Shown piece by piece: positions 42,850 through 51,745 of a stretch of DNA of 64,000 bases. Made by a program: the position numbers and the translations under genes. The DNA comes from Azospirillum sp051124815 (lineage in GTDB: Bacteria; Pseudomonadota; Alphaproteobacteria; Azospirillales; Azospirillaceae): positions 514,069 through 578,068 of the forward strand of contig NZ_CP118489.1 of assembly GCF_051124815.1 (NCBI RefSeq), written 5' to 3'. The notes below the pieces were generated by a model. The model did not search any database. It saw only the letters and a program-made list of their open reading frames with translations, and was not told where the DNA came from. Position 1 is the stretch's first letter. The number at the start of each line of letters is the position of its first letter.

Positions 42850-44931
42850 ATGATCGCTGCCGGCAACATTCTCCACGTCATCTCGATCCGGGCGAAGGTC
42901 GTGGCGGTCGCAGTGTTCGTCTTCGCCGCGGTCGGCCTGTCCTCGGTCCTCACCATGCGCGACATGGGGCGGCAGACCGACCACCTGTCCGACGTCCGGC
43001 GCGAGACGCACGAGGTCGTCGGCGGCGTCATTCCCCTGGTGTCGCTGGTGGGGGAGATCCGGTTCGACGTGGTGCAGACCCAGCAGTGGCTGACCGACGT
43101 GTCGGCCACCCGCGGGCTGGACGGGATGAATGACGGGCCGGAAAAGGCTGCGGACTACGCCCGCCGCTTCGCGGAGCACACCGCCAAGGCGGCCGAACTG
43201 GCGCGGGCGCTGAACCTGCCGCAGGTGGTGGCGGAGATCGAGCGCACCCAGAAGGCCTTCGGCCCCTATTACGAGATGGGCCGGCGCATGGCGCAGGCCT
43301 ATGTCGACGGCGGCCCGGCGGCCGGCAACCCGATCATGAGCCAGTTCGACAAGGTCGCCGACACCATGGGCGACAGCCTGGAGGCGCTGGGCGCCAGCGT
43401 GGTCGCGGTCAGCTCGGACCGGCTGAAGGACCTGACCGGGGATATCGAGGCGGTGCGCGAATCGGCGGACGGGCTGCGCATGACCCTGATCGGTGCCGGG
43501 TTGGCCATCCTGCTGATGGCCGCGGCCTGCGTGGTGTTTCTGGAGGCGGCGATGATCCGCCCGATGGAGCGGCTGCGCCGCGCCATGGTGGCGCTGGCCG
43601 GCGGCAACCTGGAGGTCGAGGTCGGGCTGACCGAGCGCCGGGACGAGATCGGCCACATGGCCGACACCGTCCGGGTGTTCCAGGAGGGGGCGCAGGAGAA
43701 TGCGCGCCTGCGCGCCGCCCAGGAGGAGACCCGCCGCCGCGCCGAGGAGGAGCGGCGCCAGGCGCTGGAGTCGATGGCGGAGAAGGTGGAGCGCGAGACC
43801 CGCGTCGCCGTCGATCATGTGGCCGAACGCACCAGCCGGATGAGCAGCAATGCCGGCGCCATGGCGGAATCGGCGGTGCAGGTCAGCGACAACGCCCAGA
43901 ACGTCGCCGCCGCCGCCCAGCAGGCGCTGAGCAATGCCGAGACCGTCGCCGCCGCGACGGAGGAACTGTCGGCGGCCATCGGCGACATCGGCATGCAGGT
44001 GTCGGCCGCCACGCGGGTGACCGGCCGCGCGGTGGAGCGGGCCGGGCTGGCGCGGTCCACCATCGAACGGCTGTCGGCCTCGGTCGAGCGGATCGGCGCG
44101 GTCGCCCGGCTGATCGCCGACATCGCCAGCCAGACCAACCTGCTGGCGCTGAACGCCACCATCGAGGCGGCGCGGGCCGGCGAGGCCGGGCGCGGTTTCG
44201 CCGTGGTGGCGAACGAGGTGAAGAATCTCGCCAGCCAGACCGCGCGGTCGACCGAGGAGATCGGCTCGCTGATCGCCGAGGTGGAATCGGTGACGGCATC
44301 GGCCGTCGGCGCCGTCGGCGAGGTGTCGGAAACCATCGACGAGGTGGCCGGCATCTCGTCCTCCATCGCCGCCGCGGTCGAGGAGCAGGCGGCGGCGACC
44401 CAGGAGATCGCCCGCTCCGTCAGCCAGACCAGCGACGCGGCGAAGGAGGTGTCGGTGCGCATCGGCCGCGTCTCCGCCGAGGCCGACGCGACCCAGAGCC
44501 GCGCCGGAGAGGTGCGGACGGTCGCCGACGACGTGGCCGGCGGCATCGACGCCCTGCGCAATGTGCTGATCCGCGTCGTCCGTACCGCCACCGCCGACGT
44601 TGACCGCCGCCAGCGCCCGCGCTTCGCCCTGTCGGTCGGCTGCGTGCTGGAGGGGGCCGGCGCCGCCCCGGCACGCGCCACCATCGCCAACCTGTCGGCG
44701 GGCGGCGCCATGCTGACCGGCGTGCCGGAGCAGTTGATCGGCGGCGTGGTCGGCCGGACGCTGAGCTTGCGCATCGACGGGGTGGCCCGCCCGCTGACCG
44801 CCCGCATCAAGTCCAGCGAGCATGACCGGCTGCACGTGAAGTTCGACCTGTCCGACGCCGATCAGGAGGCGTTCGACCGCGAGGTGGAGCGCCTGACGCG
44901 CGGCCTGACGCCGATGGCGGCTGTGGCGTAG
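42850..44931 (+). CDS. Methyl-accepting chemotaxis protein with C-terminal PilZ domain
   Basis: The 693-residue receptor has an N-terminal helix (VVAVAVFVFAAVGLSSVLTM), a periplasmic sensor of about 190 residues and a second helix near 225 (IGAGLAILLMAAACVVFLEA). HAMP is followed by a signalling hairpin with the conserved tip (ASQTNLLALNATIEAARAGE, then FAVVANEVKNLASQ) near residue 425. From about 586 a PilZ domain follows, with RQRPR (RxxxR) and NLSAGG (D/NxSxxG), the cyclic di-GMP binding motifs. The same fusion is found in Azospirillum Tlp1, an energy-taxis receptor whose PilZ binds cyclic di-GMP. The ATG at 42850 is preferred over the one at 42796 because it leads straight into the membrane helix. 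Confidence 0.93.
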   Translation: MIAAGNILHVISIRAKVVAVAVFVFAAVGLSSVLTMRDMGRQTDHLSDVRRETHEVVGGVIPLVSLVGEIRFDVVQTQQWLTDVSATRGLDGMNDGPEKAADYARRFAEHTAKAAELARALNLPQVVAEIERTQKAFGPYYEMGRRMAQAYVDGGPAAGNPIMSQFDKVADTMGDSLEALGASVVAVSSDRLKDLTGDIEAVRESADGLRMTLIGAGLAILLMAAACVVFLEAAMIRPMERLRRAMVALAGGNLEVEVGLTERRDEIGHMADTVRVFQEGAQENARLRAAQEETRRRAEEERRQALESMAEKVERETRVAVDHVAERTSRMSSNAGAMAESAVQVSDNAQNVAAAAQQALSNAETVAAATEELSAAIGDIGMQVSAATRVTGRAVERAGLARSTIERLSASVERIGAVARLIADIASQTNLLALNATIEAARAGEAGRGFAVVANEVKNLASQTARSTEEIGSLIAEVESVTASAVGAVGEVSETIDEVAGISSSIAAAVEEQAAATQEIARSVSQTSDAAKEVSVRIGRVSAEADATQSRAGEVRTVADDVAGGIDALRNVLIRVVRTATADVDRRQRPRFALSVGCVLEGAGAAPARATIANLSAGGAMLTGVPEQLIGGVVGRTLSLRIDGVARPLTARIKSSEHDRLHVKFDLSDADQEAFDREVERLTRGLTPMAAVA

Positions 44932-45150
44932 GCGGGAAGGCAGGGCGGCCCGCACACACACCGCTTCACCGGGACGAGCCGGCCCCAGCCATGCCCGCCG
45001 CTCATTTCGCACCTGCGGAAATGACGGCCTGCGGCGGATTGCCTCAGCGGGGGTCGGGCAAATATCCTGACCCTGTCCCGGTCGCTTTCCGTCCCTCCCT
45101 GCCGCCGGGACTTTCCCGTCCTCATCCAGCGCGACAGCGGAGTAACGACC

Positions 45151-46392
45151 ATGGCTTCTGCCGGCCATAACGGCGACCTGCGTGCCGGGGCTCAGCTGGC
45201 TCCGGCCCATCCCGGGCTGGTGCTGCTGGCGCTCGCCATGGGCGGTTTCGCCATCGGAACGACCGAATTCGCGACGATGAGCCTGCTGCCCTATTTCGCC
45301 CAGGGCCTGGGCATCGACGAGCCGACCGCCGGCCACGTCATCAGCGCCTATGCGCTGGGGGTGGTGGTTGGCGCGCCGATCATCGCGGTGCTGGCGGCAA
45401 GGCTGGCGCGGCGGACGCTGCTGATCGGGCTGATGGCGGTGTTCGCCGCCGCCAATGTGGCCAGCGCCTTCTCGCCCTCCTACGGCTGGATGCTGGTCTT
45501 CCGCTTCCTGAGCGGGCTGCCGCACGGCGCCTATTTCGGCGTCGCGGCCCTGGTCGCCGCCTCGCTGGTGCCGCCGCAGCGCCGGGCGCAGGCGGTGGCG
45601 CGGACCATGCTGGGGCTGACGGTGGCGACCATCGTCGGCGTGCCGATGGCCAACTGGATCGGGCAGGCGCTGGGCTGGCGCTGGGGCTTCGGCGTCGTCG
45701 GGCTGCTCGCCCTGCTGACGGTGCTGCTGGTCTGGATCTTCGCGCCGAACGACCGGCCGCACCCGGAGTCGAGCCCGCTGCGCGAGCTGGGGGCGCTGAA
45801 GCGGCGGCAGGTCTGGCTGACGCTGGGCATCGGCGCCATCGGATTCGGCGGCATGTTCGCGGTCTACACCTATGTCGCCTCGACCCTGATGGAGGTGACG
45901 CAGGTGTCGCCGGCGGTGGTGCCGGTGGTGCTGGCGGTGTTCGGCGCCGGCATGACCGTCGGCACGCTGGTCAGCGCCTGGGCCGCCGACCGCGCCCTGA
46001 TGCCGACCGTCGCCTTCATCCTGCTGTGGAGCGCCGGGTCGCTGGCGCTCTATCCCTTTGCCGCCGGCAATGTCTGGCTGGTGTCGGCGGTCGTCTTCAT
46101 GATCGGCTGCGGCGGCGGGCTCGGCACGCCCCTGCAGGCCCGGCTGATGGATGTGGCGGAGGATGCGCAGACGCTGGCCGCCGCGCTGAACCACAGCGCC
46201 TTCAACGCCGCCAACGCGCTGGGCCCCTGGCTGGGCGGCATGGCGATCGCCGCCGGGCTGGGCTGGACATCCACCGGCTGGGTCGGTGCCGCGCTGGCGC
46301 TGGGCGGTCTGGCGGTGTGGGCGGTGGCGATGCTGGACGCCCGGATGACCGCCAATACCGAACTTGCGGCCGAAGCCTGCGCCGGCGACTGA
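45151..46392 (+). CDS. MFS transporter (DHA1/AraJ-type)
   Basis: The 413-residue protein has twelve hydrophobic helices and the MFS DHA1 landmarks, for example FAIGTTEFATMSLLPYFAQG in helix 1 and the motif A-like stretch ARLARRTLLIGLMAVF. The FRFLSGLPHGAYFGVAALVA part matches the AraJ/YdhP-type group of sugar or drug exporters. The substrate is unknown. The ATG at 45151 is preceded by GGAG at suitable spacing. It converges with the FHA gene on the minus strand and is not obviously linked to the MCP before it. Confidence 0.9.
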   Translation: MASAGHNGDLRAGAQLAPAHPGLVLLALAMGGFAIGTTEFATMSLLPYFAQGLGIDEPTAGHVISAYALGVVVGAPIIAVLAARLARRTLLIGLMAVFAAANVASAFSPSYGWMLVFRFLSGLPHGAYFGVAALVAASLVPPQRRAQAVARTMLGLTVATIVGVPMANWIGQALGWRWGFGVVGLLALLTVLLVWIFAPNDRPHPESSPLRELGALKRRQVWLTLGIGAIGFGGMFAVYTYVASTLMEVTQVSPAVVPVVLAVFGAGMTVGTLVSAWAADRALMPTVAFILLWSAGSLALYPFAAGNVWLVSAVVFMIGCGGGLGTPLQARLMDVAEDAQTLAAALNHSAFNAANALGPWLGGMAIAAGLGWTSTGWVGAALALGGLAVWAVAMLDARMTANTELAAEACAGD

Positions 46393-46400
46393 GCGGCCTT

Positions 46401-48281
46401 TCAGCGTCCCGACAGATCCCAGGCGATGCGCGCCGGATGTTCGCCGAGGTCGAGGGAGCCGATGACGATCTCCCCCCGGCCGGACAGCGGCGCCACGTCG
46501 CCCAGCTTCAGCAGCCTCTGTTCGCCGTCCTGCGGCACCAGACGGGTGCCGTTGCGGCTGAGATCCTCCAGCGTGAAGGCGCCGTCGCGCAGCCGCACCA
46601 CCGCATGGCGGCGCGAGGCGGAGGCATGGTCCAGCACGATCCCGCAATCGGCGGAACGGCCGATCACGACGTCTTCGCCCGCATCGCGCAGAGCCACCGT
46701 CCGGCCCTGGTAGCTGAGCGTCAGGCGGGCGGCCGGCATCGGCGGCGCCTGCATGTCGACGGTCATGTCCGTCGGCCGGGCCGTCGGTGGGGCTGCCAGG
46801 CGCTGGCCCGCGACCACGCCGCTGCCGGTCACCGACACGCGCCGGTCGTCGGGGATGGCGGCGATCTTGGCGATCAGCCCGTCCGCAAGGGCCCGCGGGA
46901 TGCCGGCGGCGCGCAGGCGGCGGCCCAGCCCTTCGCGCACCTCCCCGATGGAGGCGCCGGGGGCCGCCAGTTCCGCCGCGGACTTCACCCGGTTGAACTC
47001 GTCGGCGACGCGCTGGATGACGACGCTGATCTTCTTGTGGCCGTAGGGGCTGGCGCCGAGGTCGAGCAGATAGCCGAGCCGCCCCGCTGCCGTGTTGAAG
47101 CGCCCGGCCAGCCGCGTCATCGTCTCTTCGAAGGGCAGGTCGCTGCCGCCGGTCGCCCAGACGGTCTTGCCGCGGCGGGTCAGCGATTCCGCCATCGCCG
47201 GGCCGCCCATGTAGCCGTCGAAGGCGATCATGCCGTCGACGATGGCGGAGAAGGCGCGGGCGTCGCTGGCCGCCCCGGTGCGGGTCAGCGGGGTCAGCCC
47301 GTCCAGCCCGCCGCGGATGCGATTCAACAGCGCCTCGCGCGTGCGGGCGAAGCCGAGCCCGGTCCCGTCGGAGGCCAGCGCGTTGGACAGGGCCAGCAGC
47401 GGTTCGCTGTGGGGCAGCCGGTCGTCCAGATCGCCGCGCAACGCCGCCAGCAGCGCCAGGATGGCGGAGGCGAGATCGGGCGAATAGCCGATCAGGGCGC
47501 GGATCGGCTCCCGCCCGTCGGTGATCTCCGCCGCGAATTCATCGACCAGCCGCGTGCTCTCGCCATCGTCCTCATTGTGCAGGCGCAGGACGGCGGTCAG
47601 CTTGGCCCCCCATTCGCGGTGCGGTTCCAGCAGGGTGCCGAAGGCGTGGGTGACGATGCGGTCGCGCTCCTCCGCCGGGCGGTCGACGGCGGCCAGCAGC
47701 AGGCCGGAAACCCCGCCGCGCATCAGCGCCTGGTCGAAGGGGGCCAGTGTGTCCGATTTCTGGGCGAGGTCCTTCAGCGCCGCGAACAGGCGGCTGAGCT
47801 GGTCGTAGCGCTCATGCGGCTTCACCCCCAGCATCGGCGCCTGGAGGGTGGCGAGCCGGCTGATCGAGGGGTTGAACAGCAGCGCCTCGCGCTCGAAGTA
47901 GCGCAACGGATAGTAGCGGTGGAGCTGCTCCGACGGAATGACGCCCTGGTCGTCCCAGTAACCGCGCAGCAACCGCAGCAGGGTCATCCGGCTGTCGAAG
48001 GAGAAGACCTGCAGCACGTCGGTGCAGAGGTTGGCGCTGTCGATCGGCGAAATGTTCGTCAGCTTGGCGCCGCCGGAGGAGGTCTTCTGGAAGATCGTCT
48101 CCTCCCGGCCGGTACCGGTGACCTTCACCACGCGCACCACCGGGAATTTGGCGAGGCGCAACAGGAAGTTGGCGCGTTCCGTCGCCGACTTTTCGTCGTC
48201 GAAGACACCGTCGATGTTGGGCTTGCCGCCCTGTTCGACCACCACCTCGAAGCGCGCTTCGCGCCGTTTGGACATCGCCAT
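46401..48281 (-). CDS. Large protein with C-terminal FHA domain
   Basis: The 626-residue protein ends in an FHA domain (about 530-615) with the phosphothreonine-binding pattern VVIGRSADCGIVLDHASASR, HAVVRL and LEDLSRNGTRLV. The first ~520 residues form a helical, mostly soluble region (ARFEVVVEQGGKPNIDGVFD; LFAALKDLAQKSDTLAPFDQ) that I do not recognise as a known family. FHA proteins bind phosphorylated partners and often act with Ser/Thr kinases or secretion systems, but none is nearby. The start ATG at 48281 follows AGGGGGG. It is divergent from dacB, 90 bases apart. The role is unclear. Confidence 0.78.
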   Translation of the reverse strand: MAMSKRREARFEVVVEQGGKPNIDGVFDDEKSATERANFLLRLAKFPVVRVVKVTGTGREETIFQKTSSGGAKLTNISPIDSANLCTDVLQVFSFDSRMTLLRLLRGYWDDQGVIPSEQLHRYYPLRYFEREALLFNPSISRLATLQAPMLGVKPHERYDQLSRLFAALKDLAQKSDTLAPFDQALMRGGVSGLLLAAVDRPAEERDRIVTHAFGTLLEPHREWGAKLTAVLRLHNEDDGESTRLVDEFAAEITDGREPIRALIGYSPDLASAILALLAALRGDLDDRLPHSEPLLALSNALASDGTGLGFARTREALLNRIRGGLDGLTPLTRTGAASDARAFSAIVDGMIAFDGYMGGPAMAESLTRRGKTVWATGGSDLPFEETMTRLAGRFNTAAGRLGYLLDLGASPYGHKKISVVIQRVADEFNRVKSAAELAAPGASIGEVREGLGRRLRAAGIPRALADGLIAKIAAIPDDRRVSVTGSGVVAGQRLAAPPTARPTDMTVDMQAPPMPAARLTLSYQGRTVALRDAGEDVVIGRSADCGIVLDHASASRRHAVVRLRDGAFTLEDLSRNGTRLVPQDGEQRLLKLGDVAPLSGRGEIVIGSLDLGEHPARIAWDLSGR

Positions 48282-48371
48282 AGCGTCCCCCCTGGACCAT
48301 GCCCCCGTCCGGCATGGTGTCCGGCTACGTCCCCACCCGCTATTTCCAGCGATTTTTCACCAAAATACTTT

Positions 48372-49880
48372 ATGAACCTTAACATCAGAAGCGGAAAGAC
48401 CCGAACCTTGACCGCAAACCGACAATCGGACCGCAATCCGTCCTGTCCCACATCCCGGCCATCGCTGGGCCGCCGCCCGTTCCTTAGCCTGTTCGGGGGC
48501 GCGCTCGGGGCGCTGGCCCTGCCGGGTGGCGGGGCCTGGGCGGCAGGGCAGTCGAAAACCACCAATGGTTTAGAAAGTGGTTCGGTCGGGTATTTCCTGT
48601 TCGATCCCGACAGCGGCCGGGCGCTGGAGGAGCGGGCGGCGGACACCCCCTTCATCCCGGCGTCGGTGGCCAAGCTGCCGACGGTGGCGGCGGCGCTGGC
48701 GCTGCTGGGGCCGGACCACCGTTTCGCCACCCGCCTGCTGGGGACCGGGCCGCTGGAGGGCGGGGTGCTGCGCGGCGACCTGATCCTGCAGGGCGGCGGC
48801 GATCCGGCCCTGGCGACCGAAGGGCTGCTGCAGCTGCTGGGCGCGCTTGGCGCTACCGGTCTGCGGCAGGTGGAGGGGCGGTTCCTGTACGACACCACGC
48901 TGGTGCCCGAACTGGCGGAGATCGATTCCGGACAGCCCTGGGCCGCGCCCTACAACACCGGCGTCGGGGCGCTGTCGCTGAACTACAACCGCGCCCTGCT
49001 GAGCTGGCGGCGCGGCGGCACTCCCGCCGGGCCGGACGCGCTGACGGTGGCCGATGCCGGGAGGCTGCCGCTGGACAGCGTCGCGGTCCGGCCGATGGCG
49101 GCGGGCGGCGGCTTTCCGCTGCTGCCGGACGGGGTGGACCGCTGGCTGATGGCGCCGCCCACCTCCGGCGAGGCGGGGGCCGCCTGGGTGCCGGTGGCGC
49201 GGCCGGGACTGGCCGCCGCCACACTGTTCCGCCGGCTGGCCGCCGATGCCGGGATCGCCCTGGCGGCGCCCGTGGCCGGAAGGGCGGCAGGTGGGGCGGC
49301 GGCCTTGGCGGTGCACGACAGCCTGCCGCTGGCGGAGCTGGCGCGCGGCCTGTTGCGCCACTCCAACAACCTGTCGGCCGAGGTGATCGGACTGGCCGCG
49401 TCGGGCCGGCTGGATGCGTCGGCCACCACCCTGGAGCGGTCGGCGGGGCTGCTGCAGCGCTGGCTGACGCGGCAGCCCGCCGGGGCGGTGAACTGGAGAG
49501 GGCTGCGACTGGCCAACCATTCCGGGCTGGGCACCGGGTCGCGCGCCACCCCGCGGCAGATGGCGGCGCTGCTGCGGGCCGGCGGACCTGCGCTGTGGGA
49601 TCTGCTGCCGGGTGAGGAGGACGGCAAGGCGCTGCCCCCCGGCGTCCATGCCAAATCGGGCACGCTGGCCTATGTCAAGGGGCTGGCCGGGCTGCTGACG
49701 GCGGCCAGCGGCCGGAGGCTGGGCTTCGTCCTGTTCATCGCCGATCCCGCGCGCCGGGCGGCGATGGATGCCGCGCTCGACCGCCGGGTGACCGCGACGC
49801 CGGCCCCGGCGCGCGCCTGGGCCGCCGATGCCCGCCGGTTGCAGGGCGAGATTCTGGAGCGATGGATTTCCACCTATTGA
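48372..49880 (+). CDS. dacB: D-alanyl-D-alanine carboxypeptidase/endopeptidase (PBP4 type)
   Basis: The 502-residue enzyme acts on peptidoglycan in the periplasm. A twin-arginine-like signal (LGRRPFLSLFGGALGALALP) is present near residue 35. The active-site motifs of the S13 family are clear: SVAKL with Ser98 and Lys101, SNN near residue 331 and KSGT with Lys428. Length and motif spacing fit DacB/PBP4, a low-molecular-mass enzyme. The ATG at 48372 is chosen because the signal begins soon after it; the frame is open far upstream in antisense to the FHA gene. The first ~32 residues ahead of the RR motif are unusually long. Confidence 0.9.
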   Translation: MNLNIRSGKTRTLTANRQSDRNPSCPTSRPSLGRRPFLSLFGGALGALALPGGGAWAAGQSKTTNGLESGSVGYFLFDPDSGRALEERAADTPFIPASVAKLPTVAAALALLGPDHRFATRLLGTGPLEGGVLRGDLILQGGGDPALATEGLLQLLGALGATGLRQVEGRFLYDTTLVPELAEIDSGQPWAAPYNTGVGALSLNYNRALLSWRRGGTPAGPDALTVADAGRLPLDSVAVRPMAAGGGFPLLPDGVDRWLMAPPTSGEAGAAWVPVARPGLAAATLFRRLAADAGIALAAPVAGRAAGGAAALAVHDSLPLAELARGLLRHSNNLSAEVIGLAASGRLDASATTLERSAGLLQRWLTRQPAGAVNWRGLRLANHSGLGTGSRATPRQMAALLRAGGPALWDLLPGEEDGKALPPGVHAKSGTLAYVKGLAGLLTAASGRRLGFVLFIADPARRAAMDAALDRRVTATPAPARAWAADARRLQGEILERWISTY

Positions 49881-49901
49881 CTGACATAAGTCATAGGAGG
49901 A

Positions 49902-49949
49902 ATGATGAGGCGTTCGATAAAATGCAGATCAAAGTCGAAGCGGCTTTAA
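49902..49949 (+). CDS. Tiny basic ORF with strong ribosome site (possible leader)
   Basis: A perfect AGGAGG site (49895-49900 region) is followed by an ATG and 15 codons: MMRRSIKCRSKSKRL. It lies 21 bases after dacB and 76 bases before cheD. The ribosome site is much better than that of cheD itself, so the ORF could be a leader or a coupling peptide. Product size gives no homology. It may also be chance. Confidence 0.25.
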   Translation: MMRRSIKCRSKSKRL

Positions 49950-50025
49950 TCGGCCTGTTACGGATTGATTGCCGGCCCGGACGATCCATATCCGTGCAAA
50001 CCCTGCAGAGAGAACATCAGACCCG

Positions 50026-50676
50026 ATGATGACAGACCGTTCCTGCACCTCTACCGCGCGCAACGTCCTGCGCCGCCGGCTGGAACGTCAGGACGTCGCC
50101 GCCAACCGCTATCACGACCGGCGGCTGGGGGCGGAGGTCGTCAACATCGTCGTCGGCGGCTGCGTCGTCACCGACGACCCGAACGTCGTCATCACCACCA
50201 CGCTGGGGTCCTGCGTCGCCGCCTGTTTGTATGACCCGGTGGCGGAGATCGGCGGCATGAACCATTTCCTGCTGCCCGACGCCGGGAGCGACACGCTGTC
50301 GCTGTCGTCGCGCTACGGCGCCACGGCGATGGAGCATCTGATCAACCGGCTGCTGACCGTCACCGGCCGGCGCGACCGGCTGCGCGCCAAGCTGTTCGGC
50401 GGCGCCAACGTCAACCTGACCACGCTGCGCAGCGCCAACATCGGTCAGCGCAACGTCGAATTCGTGATGGAGTATCTGGCGACGGAGGGCATCCCCACCG
50501 TCAGCTGGGACGTCGGCGGCGCCAGCCCGCGCGCCGTGCGCTTCTTCCCCACCACCGGGCGCAGCCAGCGCCGGCTGATCGGCGACGAGACGCTGCACGA
50601 CATCGCCCGCAACGAATCGTCCTACATCGAGCATCTGCGCAAGTCGCGGATCGAAGGCGACGTCGAGCTGTTCTGA
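50026..50676 (+). CDS. cheD: Chemoreceptor glutamine deamidase CheD
   Basis: The 216-residue protein has the CheD core: ITTTLGSCVAACLYDP with Cys63, then GGMNHFLLP with His80, exactly 17 residues apart as in characterised CheD, and Thr57 upstream. It deamidates glutamines of chemoreceptors and so tunes adaptation. The later RAKLFGGANVNLTTLRSANI and SRYGATAMEHLINRLL parts are also typical. It is not within a large che operon here, but the MCP-PilZ receptor is 5 kb away. The start at 50026 (or 50029) is taken from the double ATG; no strong ribosome site is seen. Confidence 0.93.
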   Translation: MMTDRSCTSTARNVLRRRLERQDVAANRYHDRRLGAEVVNIVVGGCVVTDDPNVVITTTLGSCVAACLYDPVAEIGGMNHFLLPDAGSDTLSLSSRYGATAMEHLINRLLTVTGRRDRLRAKLFGGANVNLTTLRSANIGQRNVEFVMEYLATEGIPTVSWDVGGASPRAVRFFPTTGRSQRRLIGDETLHDIARNESSYIEHLRKSRIEGDVELF

Positions 50677-50750
50677 TAAGCTCGACCGGCGGCGTTTCGC
50701 CAGCGATGGGCTGCGCCGCCGACACCCGCCGTCCCTCCGCGGAGCCCTTC

Positions 50751-51719
50751 ATGGCCGACACGCTGTTCCGGATCGCCACCTTCAACCTGGAAAACCTGGA
50801 CGACGATGTCGATGAGCCGCCCTTCGAGGCGCGGATCGCCACGCTGCGCCCGCAGTTGGAGCGGTTGGAGGCCGACATCCTCTGCCTGCAGGAGGTCGAC
50901 GCCCAGCATCCGGTGAAGAGCGAGCCGCGGACGCTGCGCGCGCTGACCCGCCTGTTGGAGGGAACGCGCTATGCCGGCTATCACGTCACCGCGGGCACGG
51001 ACTCGCCGGCCGACCGCCACAATCCGGTGATCGTCAGCCGCTGGCCGATCCGGTCGGCGCGGCTGCTGCGCCATCATCTGGTGCCGCCGGCGCGCGTGCG
51101 CCTCGCCACCGCCGATCCGGCACCGGACACGGACACCGAGGTCGGCTGGGACCGGCCGCTGCTGCATGCCGAGGTGGAGATGCCGGATGGACGCATCCTG
51201 CATGTCCTCGACCTGCATCTGCGCGCGCCCATCGCCGCGCCGGTGCCGGGGCAGAAGGCCGGCGCCCAGACCTGGAAGACGGCATCCGGCTGGGCCGAGG
51301 GCTTCTATCTCGCCTCGATCAAGCGGGCGGGGCAGGCGCTGGAGACGCGGATGGCGGTGGACCGGCTGTTCGACGCCGATCCCGACGCGCTGATCGTGGT
51401 GGCCGGCGACTGCAACGCCGACCTGGAGCAGACCGCCGTCCGCATCATCCGCGCCGCCTCCGACTTCACCGGCAATTCGGACCTGGCCGGCCGGGTGCTG
51501 GAGCCGCTGGAGGAGGCGATCCCGGAGGAGCGGCGCTACACCGTGCTGCATGCCGGCGCGGCGGTGCTGCTGGACCATCTGATGACCTCGCCGCGCCTGA
51601 CCGAGCGGCTGCGCGACATCGCCATCCACAACGAGGATCTGACCGACGAGGTCGACCATGCCGACGAGCCGTCGCCGGTCAGCTACCACGCGCCGGTGGT
51701 GGCGACCTTCGCGCTATAG
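50751..51719 (+). CDS. Endonuclease/exonuclease/phosphatase family protein
   Basis: The 322-residue protein starts MADTLFRIATFNLENLDDDV and carries EEP-fold metal and catalytic motifs: FNLENL, LCLQEVD, the VVAGDCNADLEQ strand and DHLMTSPRL. Members cut DNA, phospholipids or phosphorylated sugars; the exact substrate cannot be told. It is soluble with no signal peptide. The ATG at 50751 is used because it is followed directly by the family N-terminus; the frame begins at 50706. It is 74 bases downstream of cheD and converges with the glycerate kinase gene. Confidence 0.85.
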   Translation: MADTLFRIATFNLENLDDDVDEPPFEARIATLRPQLERLEADILCLQEVDAQHPVKSEPRTLRALTRLLEGTRYAGYHVTAGTDSPADRHNPVIVSRWPIRSARLLRHHLVPPARVRLATADPAPDTDTEVGWDRPLLHAEVEMPDGRILHVLDLHLRAPIAAPVPGQKAGAQTWKTASGWAEGFYLASIKRAGQALETRMAVDRLFDADPDALIVVAGDCNADLEQTAVRIIRAASDFTGNSDLAGRVLEPLEEAIPEERRYTVLHAGAAVLLDHLMTSPRLTERLRDIAIHNEDLTDEVDHADEPSPVSYHAPVVATFAL

Positions 51720-51745
51720 ACCGTCGCGCCATCAGGTCCGGTCGA

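Noticed and set aside
44998..45030. A degraded CATTTCGC...GGAAATG palindrome between the chemoreceptor and MFS genes
   Set aside because: It is short and imperfect, and cannot be tied to the 89-base palindromic element with confidence.
42829..46647. A very long minus-strand frame opposite the chemoreceptor and MFS genes
   Set aside because: The product is low-complexity and crosses two well-defined genes; codon bias supports the plus strand.
48575..49663. Minus-strand frames opposite the PBP4-type gene
   Set aside because: They lack motifs and cover the SxxK, SNN and KSG motifs read on the other strand.
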